DNA of 64,000 nt from Ilex aquifolium (GCA_951799425.1 OX637396.1:35270701-35334700), one strand, 5' to 3'. Shown: positions 35,782 to 48,229, counted from the first letter of the stretch. Notes: a model not told the origin generated them from the sequence alone. Translations and numbers: made by a program.

Positions 35782-36085
35782 ACATAATATAGTACCGAGC
35801 AATGCAAATGCGTATGACGCTGTTTTTTAGGGTTTTATGTTGTAAAAGTGGCCAGAATAATTGCAATAATATGCAACAAGTTTGAATATGTTTTGATTTG
35901 TGCTTTTCATTTCTTTGCCTTAATATTGTATTTGTGCAAAATCCTTCAAATAACACATTTTCACCAAAAAGATTTTAAGATTTTTGCTTTCCCTCTTAAT
36001 GGTTAAATGCCTCAGATTGCATATTGAAATTTTTTTTTTTTGAACACTAACCTAGTAGTTGTGGCATATTGCTACACTCTTGAAA
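35782..36085. other. Gene 2 3'UTR and downstream flank
   Basis: The 3'UTR matches gene 1 (AATAATATGC, TGTGCAAAAT landmarks) to about 35960. The rest matches the flank of gene 3 (CCTAGTAGTTGTGGCATA compared with CCTAGCAGTTGTGGCATA) up to the LINE insertion point. Confidence 0.6.
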
Positions 36086-36416
36086 AAATAGTCTATGTGA
36101 AATTTTTGATCTTTGAGGTAGTAAAATGAATCTTTAAAATAGTTCAAAAGGCAAAGAGCAGTTAAGACTTAGACCTAAGGAAAAAAAGAAAGAGTGCTGC
36201 TTCTGCTCTGACTTCCAAAGCCTGGGCAGTAAGGCCTGCATGTAACTTGGTAGCTACTGAAGGGTGGAATTCAGTGCTAATTGAAAGTGATTCACAAGTA
36301 CTTCTGAATTCCCTCTGAAAAGGTGCAATTGAACCGTTGAAAGAAGTCGAAGCCTTCCAAAAGGATATATGACATTGTGCTGAACAGCTCCCTTTGATTA
36401 AATTCAGAGCAATACG

Positions 36417-36892
36417 TGTTAACTTTATTTGATCGAATAATAATCAATCAAACCCTAATTCCAAGATCTAGAACAATCATGATTTTCACATATTTTTATT
36501 GCGGAATTAAAACATCATATTTTACATACCTGATGCCATTGATGCAAACCTTTAATTTCTTGAACAAGAAGAACAGTATTTTGATGTAGCTTGAAAACAC
36601 AGTTTCTCTCTCCTAACATTTTTCGTAAGATACACAAATTAATGGGGCATGTGCACATTTATAGGTAGAGAGAGGATCAGTTTCCTAGATCAACATGAAC
36701 TCCACTTCCCATCAAAGTAGGATATCAGGAAACTACTACTTCTCTTTGACCAATCAGAAAACATCAGTTACCTAGTTAGTTTGGGATTGAGAACCTTATC
36801 ATTATCTTGACCCAACCAAATCACCTATTAATTAGTCATTAGTATATATCACATGTGCCAAAAAATCATGTGGGCCACATTTAAGTCTTACA
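36417..36892 (-). repeat. Copia 3' LTR
   Basis: 476 bp, TG...CA bounded (TGTTAACT ... GTCTTACA as written on the + strand). Confidence 0.9.
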
Positions 36893-37514
36893 TTCTCCCA
36901 CTTGGCTCATATGATTATCTTACAGTTGAGTCAAGAAAAGTTAACATACGCGCGCATTAAATCCAATCCGTCACTCCTTAATTTGGTCATCATAATACCA
37001 CAATTAAACAAATCACTAATGCGAGTCATGGCGGTCGTACATCATTAACACGACATAGTCCCTTCCATATACCACAACACTAGTAACTTGTCAAACTAGA
37101 TCTATAAGTCATAAGTGTATATAAAAGAGGTTCAACAATAATGCCTTGTGCCAAAGGCTATTCCTGTTATCATTCATCCAATTCTAACATATGTACGTAC
37201 ATAATGGAAAACAAGAAATATCATAAAACACATTAAAATTAAAAGTGTCTAGTAAATAAACATAACAAATAATTCAACATCAAGTAAACATCATGGGTTA
37301 TATTCAAGACTCATTCTGTTAACATGTTCCTTAAATGTCTTTGGTGATAACCCTTTTGTTAATGGATCTGCAAATCATGAGCTCTGTGCTAATGTGCTCT
37401 ATAGACACTCGTTTCTTTTGAACTTCCTCCTTGACGGCAAAGTATTTCAATTCCATGTGTTTGGCACCTTTAGAATACTTGTCGTTCTTGGAGAAAAACA
37501 CTGCTACGGAGTTA

Positions 37515-37892
37515 TCACAATAAAATTCTCAACGGCTTGGCAATAGTGTCGACAATTCCAAGTCCTAAGATAAAATTCCGCAACCACAATCCATGAACTG
37601 TAGCCTCAAAACATGCCACAAATTCAGCTTCCATTGTAGATGAAGCTATGATAGTTTGCTTCGCACTTTTCCATGAGATTGCCCCTCCAGCTAGAAGGAA
37701 CAAATAACCAAAAATGGACTTTCTCCTATCTATACATCCGGCAAAATCCGAATCTGAGTAGCCAATAACCTTTAGATGATCAGATCTCCTAAATGTGAGC
37801 ATATATTCCTTTGTTCCTTTCAAGTACCTCATCACTTTCTTTGCAGCCTTCCAATGATCCATTCCGAGATTACTTTGGTATCTCCCTAGCAT
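37515..37892 (-). pseudogene. Copia RNase H remnant
   Basis: The frame holds the typical copia RNase H region: MRYLKGTKEYML, GYSDSDFAGCIDRRKS, GGAISWKSAKQ and STMEAEF, with the catalytic acidic residues visible. It is separated from the RT frame by a stop around 37990 and another near 37932, and ends early at 37515. Confidence 0.88.
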
Positions 37893-37991
37893 TCCAACTG
37901 CAAAACTGATGTCTGGCCTAGTGCATGTCTATGCATACATTAGGCTTCCTACCGCAGAAGCATAAGGAATCCTTTCCATTTCTTTACGTTC

Positions 37992-38657
37992 CTATTCATT
38001 CTTTGGGCATTGCATAAGGCTGAACTTATCCCCTTTCTGAATTGGGGCAACACTATCTGAACAATTCTCCATATTAAATCTCTCTAGAACTCTATCAATA
38101 TATGCTTTCTGAGACAACCCCAACAATTCACGTGATCGATCACGGAATATTTCAATTCCTATCACGTAGGTTGCCTCACCCATATCTTTCATTTCAAAAT
38201 TCTTAGAGAGAAATTTCTTGGTGTCATGCAATAATCCAAGATCACTATTGGCAAGCAATATATCGTCAACATATAGAATCAAAAATATAAACTTACTCCC
38301 ACTAACCTTCAGATATATACACCGATCAACGATGTTTTTCGTAAAACCAAAGGAAGTAATGGTATCATTGAACTTAAGGTACCATTGTCGGGAAGTTTGT
38401 TTAAGTCCATATATTGACTTCTTAAGTTTGCAAAGCATGTGCTCTTTTCCCTTAGTGGAGAATCCTTCAGATTGATCCATATAGACTTTTTCCTCTAAAC
38501 TTCTATTTAGAAAAACGGTTTTCACATCCATTTGGTGTAACTCTAAATCATAATGGGCCACCAATGCCATAATAATTCTAAGTGAGTCCTTCTTGGATAC
38601 AGGAGAGAAGGTCTCTTTATAATCAATGCCTCCTTTCTGAGTGAAACATTTGGCCAC
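37992..38657 (-). pseudogene. Copia reverse transcriptase remnant
   Basis: Contains KGGIDYKETFSPV, HQMDVKTVFLN, KSIYGLKQTSRQWY and the RT active-site box YVDDILLAN. The catalytic Asp pair is present, but the frame is cut off from the integrase frame upstream by a stop and frameshift near 38660-38763. Confidence 0.9.
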
Positions 38658-38762
38658 AAGTCTAGCTTTATGTCGCTTGATATTGCCGTTGGAGTCGCGT
38701 TTGGTCTTAAAGACCCATTTACACCCGACTCTCTTAAATCCTTCAGGAAATTCTACTAGATC

Positions 38763-39509
38763 TCAGACTTCATTCTGTTCCATTGATTTCAATTCATCAT
38801 TCATAGCATCAATCCATTTAGCATAATCATCACTTTCTATGGCTTGTAAAAATGAAACCGGATTTTTACTTGTCCCTTTATCAAAGTCAGATTCTTGTAG
38901 ATATATCACATAATCATCCGGAATAGCTGGTCTTCTTTCTCTTTGAGACCGTCTTAATGCTACCCCTTGTGATTCTTCTACTATCGGTTCAATGGTAACA
39001 ACCTCATTATGGAGTGGTTGATCATTTAATTGTTGTTCAACGTTGTCGTATTGTACAACAACTGTAGGAACAACATTATCATTAGAAGTTATAGGTGATG
39101 GGACTTTCTCCCTAACTTCTTCAATAATCACATTTCGTGATTTATCACTCCCACTGGTTTTACCATCCTCAATGAATCTGACATTACCGGTTTCAACAAT
39201 TCTTGTACTATGAGTATGACAGTAAAACCTATACCCTTTGAATTTTTCTGGATAACCAATAAAGTAACAGCTAACCATTCTAAAATCCAATTTCTTTTCA
39301 TGCGGATTATAAATCCTAGCCTCTGCCAGACAACCCCAAACATGCAGGTGTCTTAAACTCGGTTTCCTTCCTGTCCACAGTTTAAAAGGAGTCTTTGGAA
39401 CTACCTTACTAGGAACCCGGTTTAATAAATAGACAGAGGTCTTAAGAGCTTCCATCCACAAAGATAAGGGTAATGAGGAATTACTTAACATGCTCCTAAC
39501 CATATCCAT
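38763..39509 (-). pseudogene. Copia integrase C-terminal part and RT linker
   Basis: Begins just downstream of the integrase Glu motif and reads [20 protein letters not shown] and [17 protein letters not shown], the standard copia integrase C-terminal region, then a divergent linker to [21 protein letters not shown] at the RT start. Confidence 0.88.
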
Positions 39510-39545
39510 TAAAGTACGGTTACGCCTTTCAGCTACACCATTCAG

Positions 39546-40583
39546 CTATGGCGTACCAAGCATAATGTATTGTGCACAAATGTCATGCTTTTCAAGGAGT
39601 TTAGCAAACGGACCAGGACATTGTCCTAAACCATCATATCTTCCATAATATTCATCACCTCTATCTGATCTGATAACTTTCACCTTTCTATCTAGCTGCC
39701 TTTCAACCTCAGTAATGTACACCTCAAGGGCATCCACAGACTGAGATTTTTCATGCAATAAATAGATATAACAAAAACGTGAAAAATCATCTATAAAGAT
39801 AATAAAATACTTTTCTCCACCAATCGATGGAGTGTCAAAAGGTCCACATATGTCTGTATGGATAATTTCAAGGAGTTCATTACTTCTTGTGGCACCTTTC
39901 TTGGTGTGTTTGGTTTGTTTTCCCTTAATACAATCCACACACACTTCGAGATCAGTGAAATCTAGATTCGGAAGAATCCCATCCATCACCAATCTCTCTA
40001 ACCTTTCTTTGGATATATGACCCAGTCGTTTGTGCCACAAGTTGGAAGAATTTTCATTCATCAAGCTACGTTTGGTTCCAACATTATGATGTAGGGTTAG
40101 AAGAGACTCAGCAAATAGGTCATCAAGTTTCAATTTGTATAAACCATCATGCAGAATACCAGAACCAATGAAAGAGGTATTCTTAAACAGACTAACACTC
40201 TTATTACCAAATTTAAAAGAATATCCATCAACATCAAGTCTAGACAAAGAAACTAAATTTCGAGAAATAGAAGGAACATAAAGTGTCTGAAATAAATCCA
40301 AATAATGACCAGTATCTAGAAATAAACGAAAAGTCCCAATAGATTCAACTGGAGCTTTGACCCGGTTACCCATGAATATGAATTTCTCATTTGGATTTAT
40401 GGTCTGGGTTGTAAGGAATCCCTGCATCGTATTTGAAACATGAATAGTAGCACCAGAATCAATCCACCAAGTATTTGAAGGAACTTTAGTAAGGTTTGAT
40501 TCAAAACATACAAAAGCTAAATGTTTACCTTTCTTTTCGAACCATGCCCTTCGTTTATGGCAATCTTTCTGAAAGTGCCCCAA
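39546..40583 (-). pseudogene. Copia protease and integrase core
   Basis: Protease motif WWIDSGATIHVSN, then an integrase HHCC finger (LWHKRLGHIS ... CVDCIKGKQ) and core Asp residues in IIHTDICGPF and IRSDRGDEYY. The frame stops with TAG at 39546-39548 in the conserved GTP(Q)xNGVAERRN motif. The catalytic Glu lies just beyond that stop in the same frame. Confidence 0.9.
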
Positions 40584-41324
40584 CTTCTTACAGAAGTGAC
40601 ACCGATCACCCTTTTCCTTCTTATAGTAACTTGAGTAGGCTCATTAGTCTTGGGTGGACCATGCTTCATACTTTTAGGCTTCTTCCATTTTCTTTTTGCT
40701 CCTTGACTTACGAGATGAACTGAATGATTTCCCAATTTATTAAGCCTTGTCTCCTCTTGAACAAGTATGTTGGTCAATTCATTCACATTCCACTTATCCT
40801 TAATAGTGTTATAGTGAATCTGAAAAAGACCATACTGAGGAGGCAAGGAGTTTAGAATAAACTGTGTCAGAAAGAAATCATCCACACCCTTCCCTAGAGC
40901 TTTCAATTTAGCGGCTACATTTGTCATCTCGATGACATGATCATGCATCGTACGTGTACCATCAAATTTCATGGTGGTAAGCTCAGGCATTAATGTCCCA
41001 GCAAGAGACTTGTCAGCAGTTTGGAAACGATCTTCCACAATATCAAAAAATTCTTTAGCAGTTATGTTTTTTCTGTGGAATAGTTGACTTAATGTTGCTT
41101 ACAATGGTCATCCGCATAAACATAAGGCTTAATCTATTCGATCTTTCCCAAGCTTTATGGAAAGCTCTTTCATCAGCGATGCTTGTCTCAGTAATAGCAG
41201 CAGGTTTCTCAGTTTGTAGTGCTAAATCAAGATCCAAAACACCTAGGTGAAACTGGACTTGTTCACGCCAATTAGAGAAATTTAGTCCATTAAGCATCGA
41301 AACAGAAGAAGCATGCGAATGCAA
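40517..41324 (-). pseudogene. Copia gag remnant, frameshifted
   Basis: Two frames cover gag: 41055-41324 (start region with LNGLNFSNWREQVQFHLGV) and 40517-41038 (UBN2-type region, LNSLPPQYGLF). They are offset by a frameshift near 41040-41055. The zinc knuckle (CHFCKKLGHFQKDC) is in the protease frame, across another frameshift near 40600. Confidence 0.85.
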
Positions 41325-42641
41325 CGAAACAGGAACAGACGCTGCAATAAGTTAAATGCTCACTACATTAGTGCTTTGAGTTATCTAACAATTCAAACAT
41401 GAGTAAGAATAAAATACATATTCTTGTAATCAATAAATAGTCCTATCGTGACTCTCTTTTGGGTAGTAATCACAATATATTAATACATTAACCATCATGG
41501 TGATTCCCTTCACCTAATATGACTAATTAATGATACATCCATAATTAGGTAGGTCTGTTACTTTTGGGTATCCAGAACCCACCAATCATGAATATACCAT
41601 AATTATCCTATTCCAATTAATTAATCACTTGAAAGGTGGTGCACCTTTGGGCCGATTCCTAATATCCAAGTGATCAAGAAACTGCGATTTGCAAGTCGTT
41701 ATTTTAATACCTCGGTAATGTGTATTAAATGTCAATTATATGATTTAATACTTATTAATCATTCTAGTTAGGCCACTTTGGCGGCTACAAACTATATCAT
41801 AATATAAGCATTACATCAAAATAATGATGTTGCATAAACAATTATATATATATATATATTAAAACTATCATGATACATCATATTATCCATAAGGCTAACA
41901 TTAACACATTCATGGGCAAAATAGGATACAACTTATGTGCCATAGTGAATAAACTGTAATTATTGTGATTGGTATCACAGTGACACCCAACGTCATATGT
42001 GACTACTGTTTAGTAAGAGCCCATTTAATGTGACATAAAATATGTCATCAAAAACATGTGTAACTCTCTGGACAAAAACAGTCAATAATCAAACCGGAAA
42101 ATTCCAGTCTAAAGATGTATAGATATCCTGTCTAAAAAATTATCATATACATGAATATAAAATACAGATCATCATGTAAGACATTTGACCTTCTCTGTAA
42201 ATTTGCCCAACAGAAAAGAAATTTGTAAGAAGAATTATGGGCTTCAATTATAACGTACCATCAACAGATAAAGCCAAAATACACTAATCCCACATCTCGA
42301 TAAAATCACAGTCATATATTTTATTGGGTCTCATCAAATCTATCAAGAAGTCAAGCTTCCATACATAATCTGAAGCTAAAAGTGAATTGTCTTGGTACAG
42401 ATTCCATACATATTTACTCAAAGCATTCGGCACCCAACTTTTAAAATAATATTAACACTAGTTACATCAAACAAATCAAATAACAGTACAACTTTTGACT
42501 GTACCGACTGTGTTTTATTAGTACATCTTTTGATCAAACAAATCAAATTGTAATTCATAACAGTAGGCAACAAGCATGACCATTGTATATACATTTTAAC
42601 AGAAAATTACAAACGTCTTTTACTCAGGCTCTGATACCACA
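41325..42641 (-). other. Copia 5' untranslated internal region and primer site
   Basis: No coding frame. Unusually long leader (about 1.3 kb) between the 5' LTR and gag. The tRNA-iMet primer site is at 42628-42639. A TA run lies at 41846-41859. Confidence 0.6.
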
Positions 42642-43118
42642 TTTTAACTTTATTTGATCAAATAATCAATCAATCAAACCCTAATTCCAAGATCTAGAAT
42701 AATCATGATTTTCACATACTTTTTTTGCGGAATTAAAACATCATATTTTACATACCTGAAGTCATTGATTCAAATCTTTAATTTCTTGAACAAGAAGAAC
42801 AATATTTTGATGTAGCCTGAAAACACAGTTTCTCTCTCCTAACCTTTTTCGTAAGATACACAAATCAATGGGGCATGTGCACATTTATAGGTAGAGAGAG
42901 GACCGGTTTCCTAGATCAACATGAACTCCACTTCCCATCAAAGTAGGATATCAGGAAACTATTACTTCTCTTTGACCAATTAGAAAACATCAGTTACCTA
43001 GTTAGTTTGGGATTGAGAACCTTATCATTATCTTGACCCAACCAAGTCACCTATTAATTAGTCATTAGTAAATATCGCATGTGCCAAAAAATCATGTGGG
43101 TCACATTTAAGTCTTACA
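42642..43118 (-). repeat. Copia 5' LTR
   Basis: 477 bp. On the + strand it starts TTTTAACT where the partner has TGTTAACT, so the terminal dinucleotide has mutated. Confidence 0.9.
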
Positions 43119-44013
43119 ATACGGCGATCAACCAACCAGTTGGCTCATCTGATTGCTTCTCAAGCTAAGAATGGGAAGCTTCCCATAAATTGGGTTACTA
43201 ATCCAGCAATGCAGGTTATGCAGTTGACCGAGAAGGAAGCTAGGGAGGGCAGCATAAGGAGTAGGTATGCATTCTTCGACCAGTGAGGAAAGTTGTGCTC
43301 AGAAATCAATCACCATTGCATAGCAAACAAATTCATCTCGAAAATCAATTCGAAGCTCTACAAGAAGATGACAACTCCAAATCGTGCACTGGTTTACCAA
43401 ACCAATCCATTACTGAGGTAGTCATATGTCAAATTGCACCAGATCAAACAAACCAACAATCCTTACTTTCATCTTCCAATAACTTAAGAGCATCCACCAA
43501 ACATCAGTCAAAATTTCTTCCAAAGCCAAATAGAATCAAATGACAACCAAATGGAAGGTAAGAGGGATTAATCGAATATAAGAGGATGAAGTGGACAACT
43601 TTGCCTCGTACTAATCAGAGCAACCGATGGATGAATATTGCATGGAATTGGCATCGGCAAAGCTTGCAATAACCAAAATGTTACAAGGATATGAAATAAG
43701 ATCTTGCAAATCATCAATAGGGCGAAAGTCTTCTGGAAGGATTGTCATTAGATGACACAAATGATGGCAGTGGAAGCGGATGAAGCAAGCGTTTTGGTTT
43801 TTTGTTTGCCTAGCCTTGAATTTTGGTTTCAAAGTTCTTTCCTTTCTTTATCTGCCTTCTTAGTTTTTGTGTGTTTTGACTAAGTTGAGAGTTACCTTGT
43901 ATGGCCTTCGGGCGAGTGTCAAGCCTTGGAGGTTGATTTTCCTTTGTACTAACTTTTCCCTTAATCTCAATTTTACTTAGCCAAAAAAAAAAAACTACAG
44001 TATAGTCTTGAAA

Positions 44014-44349
44014 TTATAGTTCTGATTATTTATGTTTTGCAGTTATCAATTCGAGTACATTGTAACTTGAACTATTTATATTTCTGACGGGTTACTCAAA
44101 ATCGGTACTATTTTGAATTTAAAATGACCCACAAACCAAAAAATGTTGGAATAATATTTAACAATTAAGAGACTAAAGTAAAAATGGAATCACATTTTGA
44201 GGGGCAAAGTATAATTAATTCTCAACAAACCAAACTAGAGGAGGCCAAATCCATGGAAACAGTTCATTGACACTAGATAAAAAAAAAAAAAAGGAAAAAT
44301 ATAAAATACTTATTTTCTTCATACAATATCATATCCAATGTTAACTTAA
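44014..44349. other. Downstream flank of gene 2, shared with gene 3
   Basis: Matches 59983-60340 by eye (CTGATTATTT, AATTCGAGTACATTGTAAC, AGAGGAGGCCA landmarks). No gene. Confidence 0.6.
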
Positions 44350-45326
44350 TTCTTTTATTAATCGTGGAAATGAGTTGTTTCACTCTGAAAAATAATATAC
44401 GTAAGTTATTTTCATTTGAATTTGACAATTTGTGCAAAATATTTTAAATTTAAACAGCTAAAAGTGTAATGTATTCAAATCAATATGATAATCGATCATT
44501 GAAGTTCCACGAAGGTGGTGAAATATAATATGAGTTGAATTTGTGTCAAACACAAATTCAAATGTGACATAAAAAACCTTCAGGTTGTATTGTATATAGA
44601 AAGTAAGTGATTTAGTTGTATTAATCAACTTTCTTATTCAAATCTGTCAACTCAAAATAATAAAAGGAAATAAACATAGAGCAATGCTACATGAACTTTA
44701 AATGTGAACGTAATTTATATTTGTCAATAATACTATTATCTATTCAATGGTTGTGATTGATCAAATCTTCATTTTTAGTCCAAATATCATTTCTCATAAA
44801 CATAAGGTTACAGAGTTGTCTACAATACTTGGAAAAAATTGTTATCATATAGATATTTATCACATTTGTGGGTTTTTTTATCACTGTTGTGGGTATTTTT
44901 ATTATTATTGTGGTACTGAAGAAAATTAGTAAAAATAATTACCACAACAGTGATAAAACACCAACAAAAATAGTAAATTATCCACAAAAATGACAACTTT
45001 TTTTTGTTATAAAAACACTTACAAAAATTAAAAAAAATACCCAAAAAAATAATAAATTTTAGAGGTACAGTACCTAATTTTTTTATTCGGTGCCGTACTC
45101 AGGTGGTTGCACTACATATTAAATGTCAAACCCCACATATTAACAATAAAAAAAACCCCACATATTAGAATGGCATTACTTATGTCACAATGATCCTAAG
45201 TCTACCTAGGTAAACATATGCAATAAAATAAAATAAATATTACAAATAGAGATAGAAGAGGTACACTCTTTGAATAGAGAAAGCTCTAGATCATGTTCAT
45301 TATTCTCACTCTGTACTCAACTCACT
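44350..45326. repeat. Spacer repeat A, copy 1
   Basis: Nearly 1 kb, highly similar to 47251-48229 along its length and, for its last two thirds, to 25478-26150. Contains a pair of inverted motifs (ATCACTGTTGTGGGT and ACCACAACAGTGAT) that could fold. Small frames of 60-74 codons recur in both copies but only because the DNA is duplicated. Confidence 0.85.
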
Positions 45327-45451
45327 ATCTGATTTTGTCCAAACTAACACTCCACATGAATCGAATGGGTTAGTAGGCGTCATTTCCCAATCACTACATA
45401 TTAAATGTTAAACCCCTCACATATGACCATGTCACTGCTTATGTCACAATG

Positions 45452-45702
45452 GTTAGGCCACACCAACGAGCTGTTGGCGAGTGATTGGTTCAATTCTCCA
45501 TAGTTACCGTACTTCGTTAATATTAAACTTTTTTTTCAGTGTCCAGAATAATCGGGGAAACCTTTGCTTAGGCCCTGACGTAGTTGAGATGGGATTCCCT
45601 GTAGATAGCTGTGTGGTACTTTTTGAAGGACAATATTCTCTTAGAGATGTATGAAGTGATCTACCTGTATATCCATTTTGTGTAGCGAAAAAAAAAAAAA
45701 TG
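45452..45702 (+). mobile_element. SINE
   Basis: A B-box-like GGTTCAATTCTCC at about 45486 follows an A-box-like GAGCTGTTGG. The element ends in an A run at about 45690-45702. The related spacer of gene 2 (about 26585-26610) reads across this point without it (CCCAATGATG ... GCTAGAAACATT), giving an empty site. Confidence 0.6.
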
Positions 45703-46100
45703 ATTGGGCTGCTAGAAACATTAGAGGATAGTGATTAGGGTAATTCTACACTGCCAAAAAAAAAATAATAAGCAGTACTAAAAAATATTATTTTTTAAGG
45801 TCAAGTTATATTTTTTAAAAGTGAAGTTGCAAACAGTTTGAAGTAATTCCATGATTAGTAATAAAATGTTATAATCGATCATGAATACTACTAATCAATT
45901 TTAACTTCATCGACCTAAAAAGGTAATAACTTTACCTTTACAAGTTATAATTTTCATGATCAATCATGATATTATACGTTTTTATATACCTAAATTTTAT
46001 CTCGAGTTTTAATTTGGAGCATGAATTTTTAATTGTCTCAATTAAGTATTTTTGTCATTTTTCACCATTAGATCAAAACAAGAACATATGCTTTAACGCT

Positions 46101-46401
46101 TTTTTTTCGGAACAACAGAAATCAAATCCACTACAACTCCTTAAAAGGAGAAGTAGTAGAAAAGGCATTAAACACACACACACAACCCAAAGCCATCCGA
46201 TGTGGGATGGCCCAGCCCCAAGGAACCATTTTTGGACCCGTTAGCGGGAACCAGAGACACACCCCACACCACACACGCAAAGATTCTGCGGTGAGCCGCA
46301 GTTTTCATACTTTTTTGGAACAACAGAAACCAAATCCACTACAACTCCTTAAAAGAAGAAGTAGTAGAAGAGGCTTTAAACACACACACAACCCAAAGCC
46401 A
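46101..46401 (-). mobile_element. Dimeric retroposon carrying an snRNA-type USE motif
   Basis: Flanked by ATGCTTTAACGCT (46088-46100) and ATGTTTTAACGCT (46402-46414) as a target duplication, with a T run at its left end, so the insert is on the minus strand with a poly(A)-like tail. Inside, a unit of about 90 bp (GGCTTTGGGTTGTGTG ... GGAGTTGTAGTGG ... TCTGTTGTTCC) occurs twice, separated by about 130 bp. The inner copy is preceded by ATCCCACATCGG, identical to the plant snRNA upstream element RTCCCACATCG. Family unknown. Confidence 0.55.
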
Positions 46402-46531
46402 TGTTTTAACGCTTGAAATTGATCAAATTAGACTATTCTCGGATTGATCTAACATAAAAAATAGGTGGAGTGACTTAATTAATACACTTTTGGGTAAGTG
46501 AATGTAATGAATTTAATAAAATAAATTGTTC

Positions 46532-46620
46532 CAATTTTCAAAGAAGTCCAGCGAGGCTGATGTAGCCGCTTACCAAATACGTAGGTCCATGAACCCCATA
46601 AGTCATCCTGATCATCTACT
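46532..46620 (+). promoter_or_regulatory. Displaced distal promoter block of gene 3
   Basis: CCAATTTTCAAAGAAGTCCAGCG-like sequence and GGCTGATGTAGCCGC correspond to the promoter block of genes 1 and 2, but TGACG has become TGATG. The ACACGTCATC motif has become TAAGTCATCC, so both ACGT cores are lost. The block now lies about 2.5 kb upstream of the gene 3 TATA box. Confidence 0.65.
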
Positions 46621-46858
46621 TAATATTATAGTTATCTTAATTTAATTTGTGTCTATTTTGATCTAATCGTATAAAATTTATTATAAATTTTTTTTACTGA
46701 AAAACGTTTTATTTTTTCTATACGACTTTTAATGTCAAATAACTCAATTAATACACTTTTTATTTTTATTTTTTTGGGTTCAACGGTTAAGAGTGCCCGG
46801 ATCAATTTATACGTATCTCAACTAATCCTCTTTCCAGTCCAGTCAAAGGCAGGTTATT
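46621..46858. other. Start of the insertion in the gene 3 promoter
   Basis: AT-rich sequence without a match elsewhere in the window. No gene. Confidence 0.4.
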
Positions 46859-47250
46859 CACTCAAGTTAAATCTCTTATGACCTGATTCCAAGCAATTCT
46901 CAATATTCGAATTCAGGATATTTAAGTTTATAACTCGTCCCTGTTTTCACTTAAACTACCTTAAGAATAACTAACACCCTTTTTAATATCAATGAACCCC
47001 ATTAATTCATATATATCTCCCTCTTAGTCCTTTTTGTTTTCTCTATGTAAACTTTAAATTTAGATTATATAATTAAAAAATTAAAAATAAAGTATTAATT
47101 AAAAATAAAAAGAAAATAGATTCTTTACAGGCAACCTATAAAATAATTGTTTACAGTAGCTAATCAGAATTTGAAAGCTAAGCAAACTATGTTTGTGTAG
47201 TTGTCAAATTTTAAATTGGCTACTTGTAAATAATTGATTTACAGATTGTG
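46859..47250. repeat. Direct repeat B, copy 1
   Basis: 392 bp running from CACTCAAGTTAAATC to ACAGATTGTG, repeated at 48225-48644. Compared with copy 2 it lacks a 27-bp stretch after AAGCTAAGCAAACT. Confidence 0.85.
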
Positions 47251-48229
47251 TTCTTTTATTAATCGTGGAAATGAGTTGTTTCACTCTGAAAAATATTATA
47301 CGTAAGTTATTTTCATTTGAATTTGACAATTTGTGCAAAATATTTTAAATTTAAACAGCTAAAAGTGTAATGTATTCAAATCAATATGATAATCGATCAT
47401 TGAAGTTCCACGAAGGTGGTGAAATATAATATGAGTCGAATTTGTGTCAAACACAAATTCAAATGTGACATAAAAAACCTTCCAAGTTGTATTGTACATA
47501 GAAAGTACGTGATTTAATTGTATTAATCAACTTTCTTATTCAAATCTATCAACTCAAAATAATAAAAGAAAATAAACATAAAGCAATGCTACATCAACTT
47601 AAAATGTGGACGTAATTAATCTTTGTCAATAATGTCACTATCTATTCAATGGTTGTGATTGATCAAATCTACATTTTCAGGTCTAAATATCATTCTCATA
47701 AACATAAGGTTACGGAGTTGTCTACAATACTGGAACAAAATTGGTATCGTATAGATATTTATCACATTTGTGGGTTTTTTTATCACTGTTGTAGGTATTT
47801 TTATCATTGTTGTGGTACTGAAGAAAATTAGTAAAAATAATTACCACAACAGTGATAAAACACCCACAAAAATAGTAAATTATCCACAAAAATGACAATT
47901 TTTTTTTGTTATAAAAACACTTACAAAAATTAAAAAAAATACCCAAAAAAATAATAAATTTTAGAGGTACAGTGCCTAATTTTTTTATTCGGTGCCGTAC
48001 TCAGGTGGTTGCACTACATATTAAATGTCAAACCCCACATATTAACAATGAAAAACCCCACATATTAGAATGTCATTGCTTATGTCACAATGATCCAAAG
48101 TCTACCTAGGTAAACATATGCAATAAAATAAAATAAATATTACAAATAGAGATAGAAGAGGTACACTCTTTGAATAGAGAGAAACGTCTAGATCATGTTC
48201 ATTATTCTCACTCTATACTCAACTCACTC
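47251..48229. repeat. Spacer repeat A, copy 2
   Basis: Copy of 44350-45326, inserted between the two B repeats. The right junction is a CACTCA microhomology shared by A and B. No coding capacity. Confidence 0.85.

Larger units (their letters stand above)
36417..43118 (-). mobile_element. Ty1/copia retrotransposon, full-length but inactivated
   Basis: LTRs 36417-36892 and 42642-43118 bound a 6.7-kb element read on the minus strand, with a 5-bp duplication ATACG (36412-36416 and 43119-43123). Next to the 5' LTR, TGGTATCAGAGC (complement at 42628-42639) is the primer site for initiator tRNA-Met. A purine tract GTGGGAGAA abuts the 3' LTR. Domain order gag, protease, integrase, RT, RNase H is the copia order. 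The LTRs differ at roughly two dozen positions by eye (about 5%), so the insertion is old. Several stops and frameshifts inactivate it. Confidence 0.93.
36086..44005 (+). mobile_element. LINE fragment split by a copia element
   Basis: Host sequence matching the downstream flank of gene 3 (about 59960-60000) breaks at CTACACTCTTGAAA and resumes at TCTTGAAATTATAG (44006), giving a short duplication TCTTGAAA (36078-36085 and 44006-44013). The insert ends in an A run at 43982-43994. Its + strand reads decayed RNase H: LIESDSQVLLNSL before the copia insertion and RSTNQLAHLIASQAKNGKLP after it. An ORF at 43283-43543 (QIHLENQFEALQEDDNSKSC) looks like further LINE-derived sequence. About 11 bp lie between tail and duplication, unexplained. 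Confidence 0.75.

Noticed and set aside
46140-46290. CRISPR-like or satellite array of ACACAC-containing repeats
   Set aside because: Only two units in a retroposon dimer plus simple AC runs; no regular spacing.
44747-47946. Pairs of 60- and 74-codon frames at 44.7-45.0 and 47.6-47.9 kb that look conserved
   Set aside because: The similarity reflects duplication of non-coding block A. Differences are not biased to third codon positions, and the frames are AT-rich low-complexity peptides.
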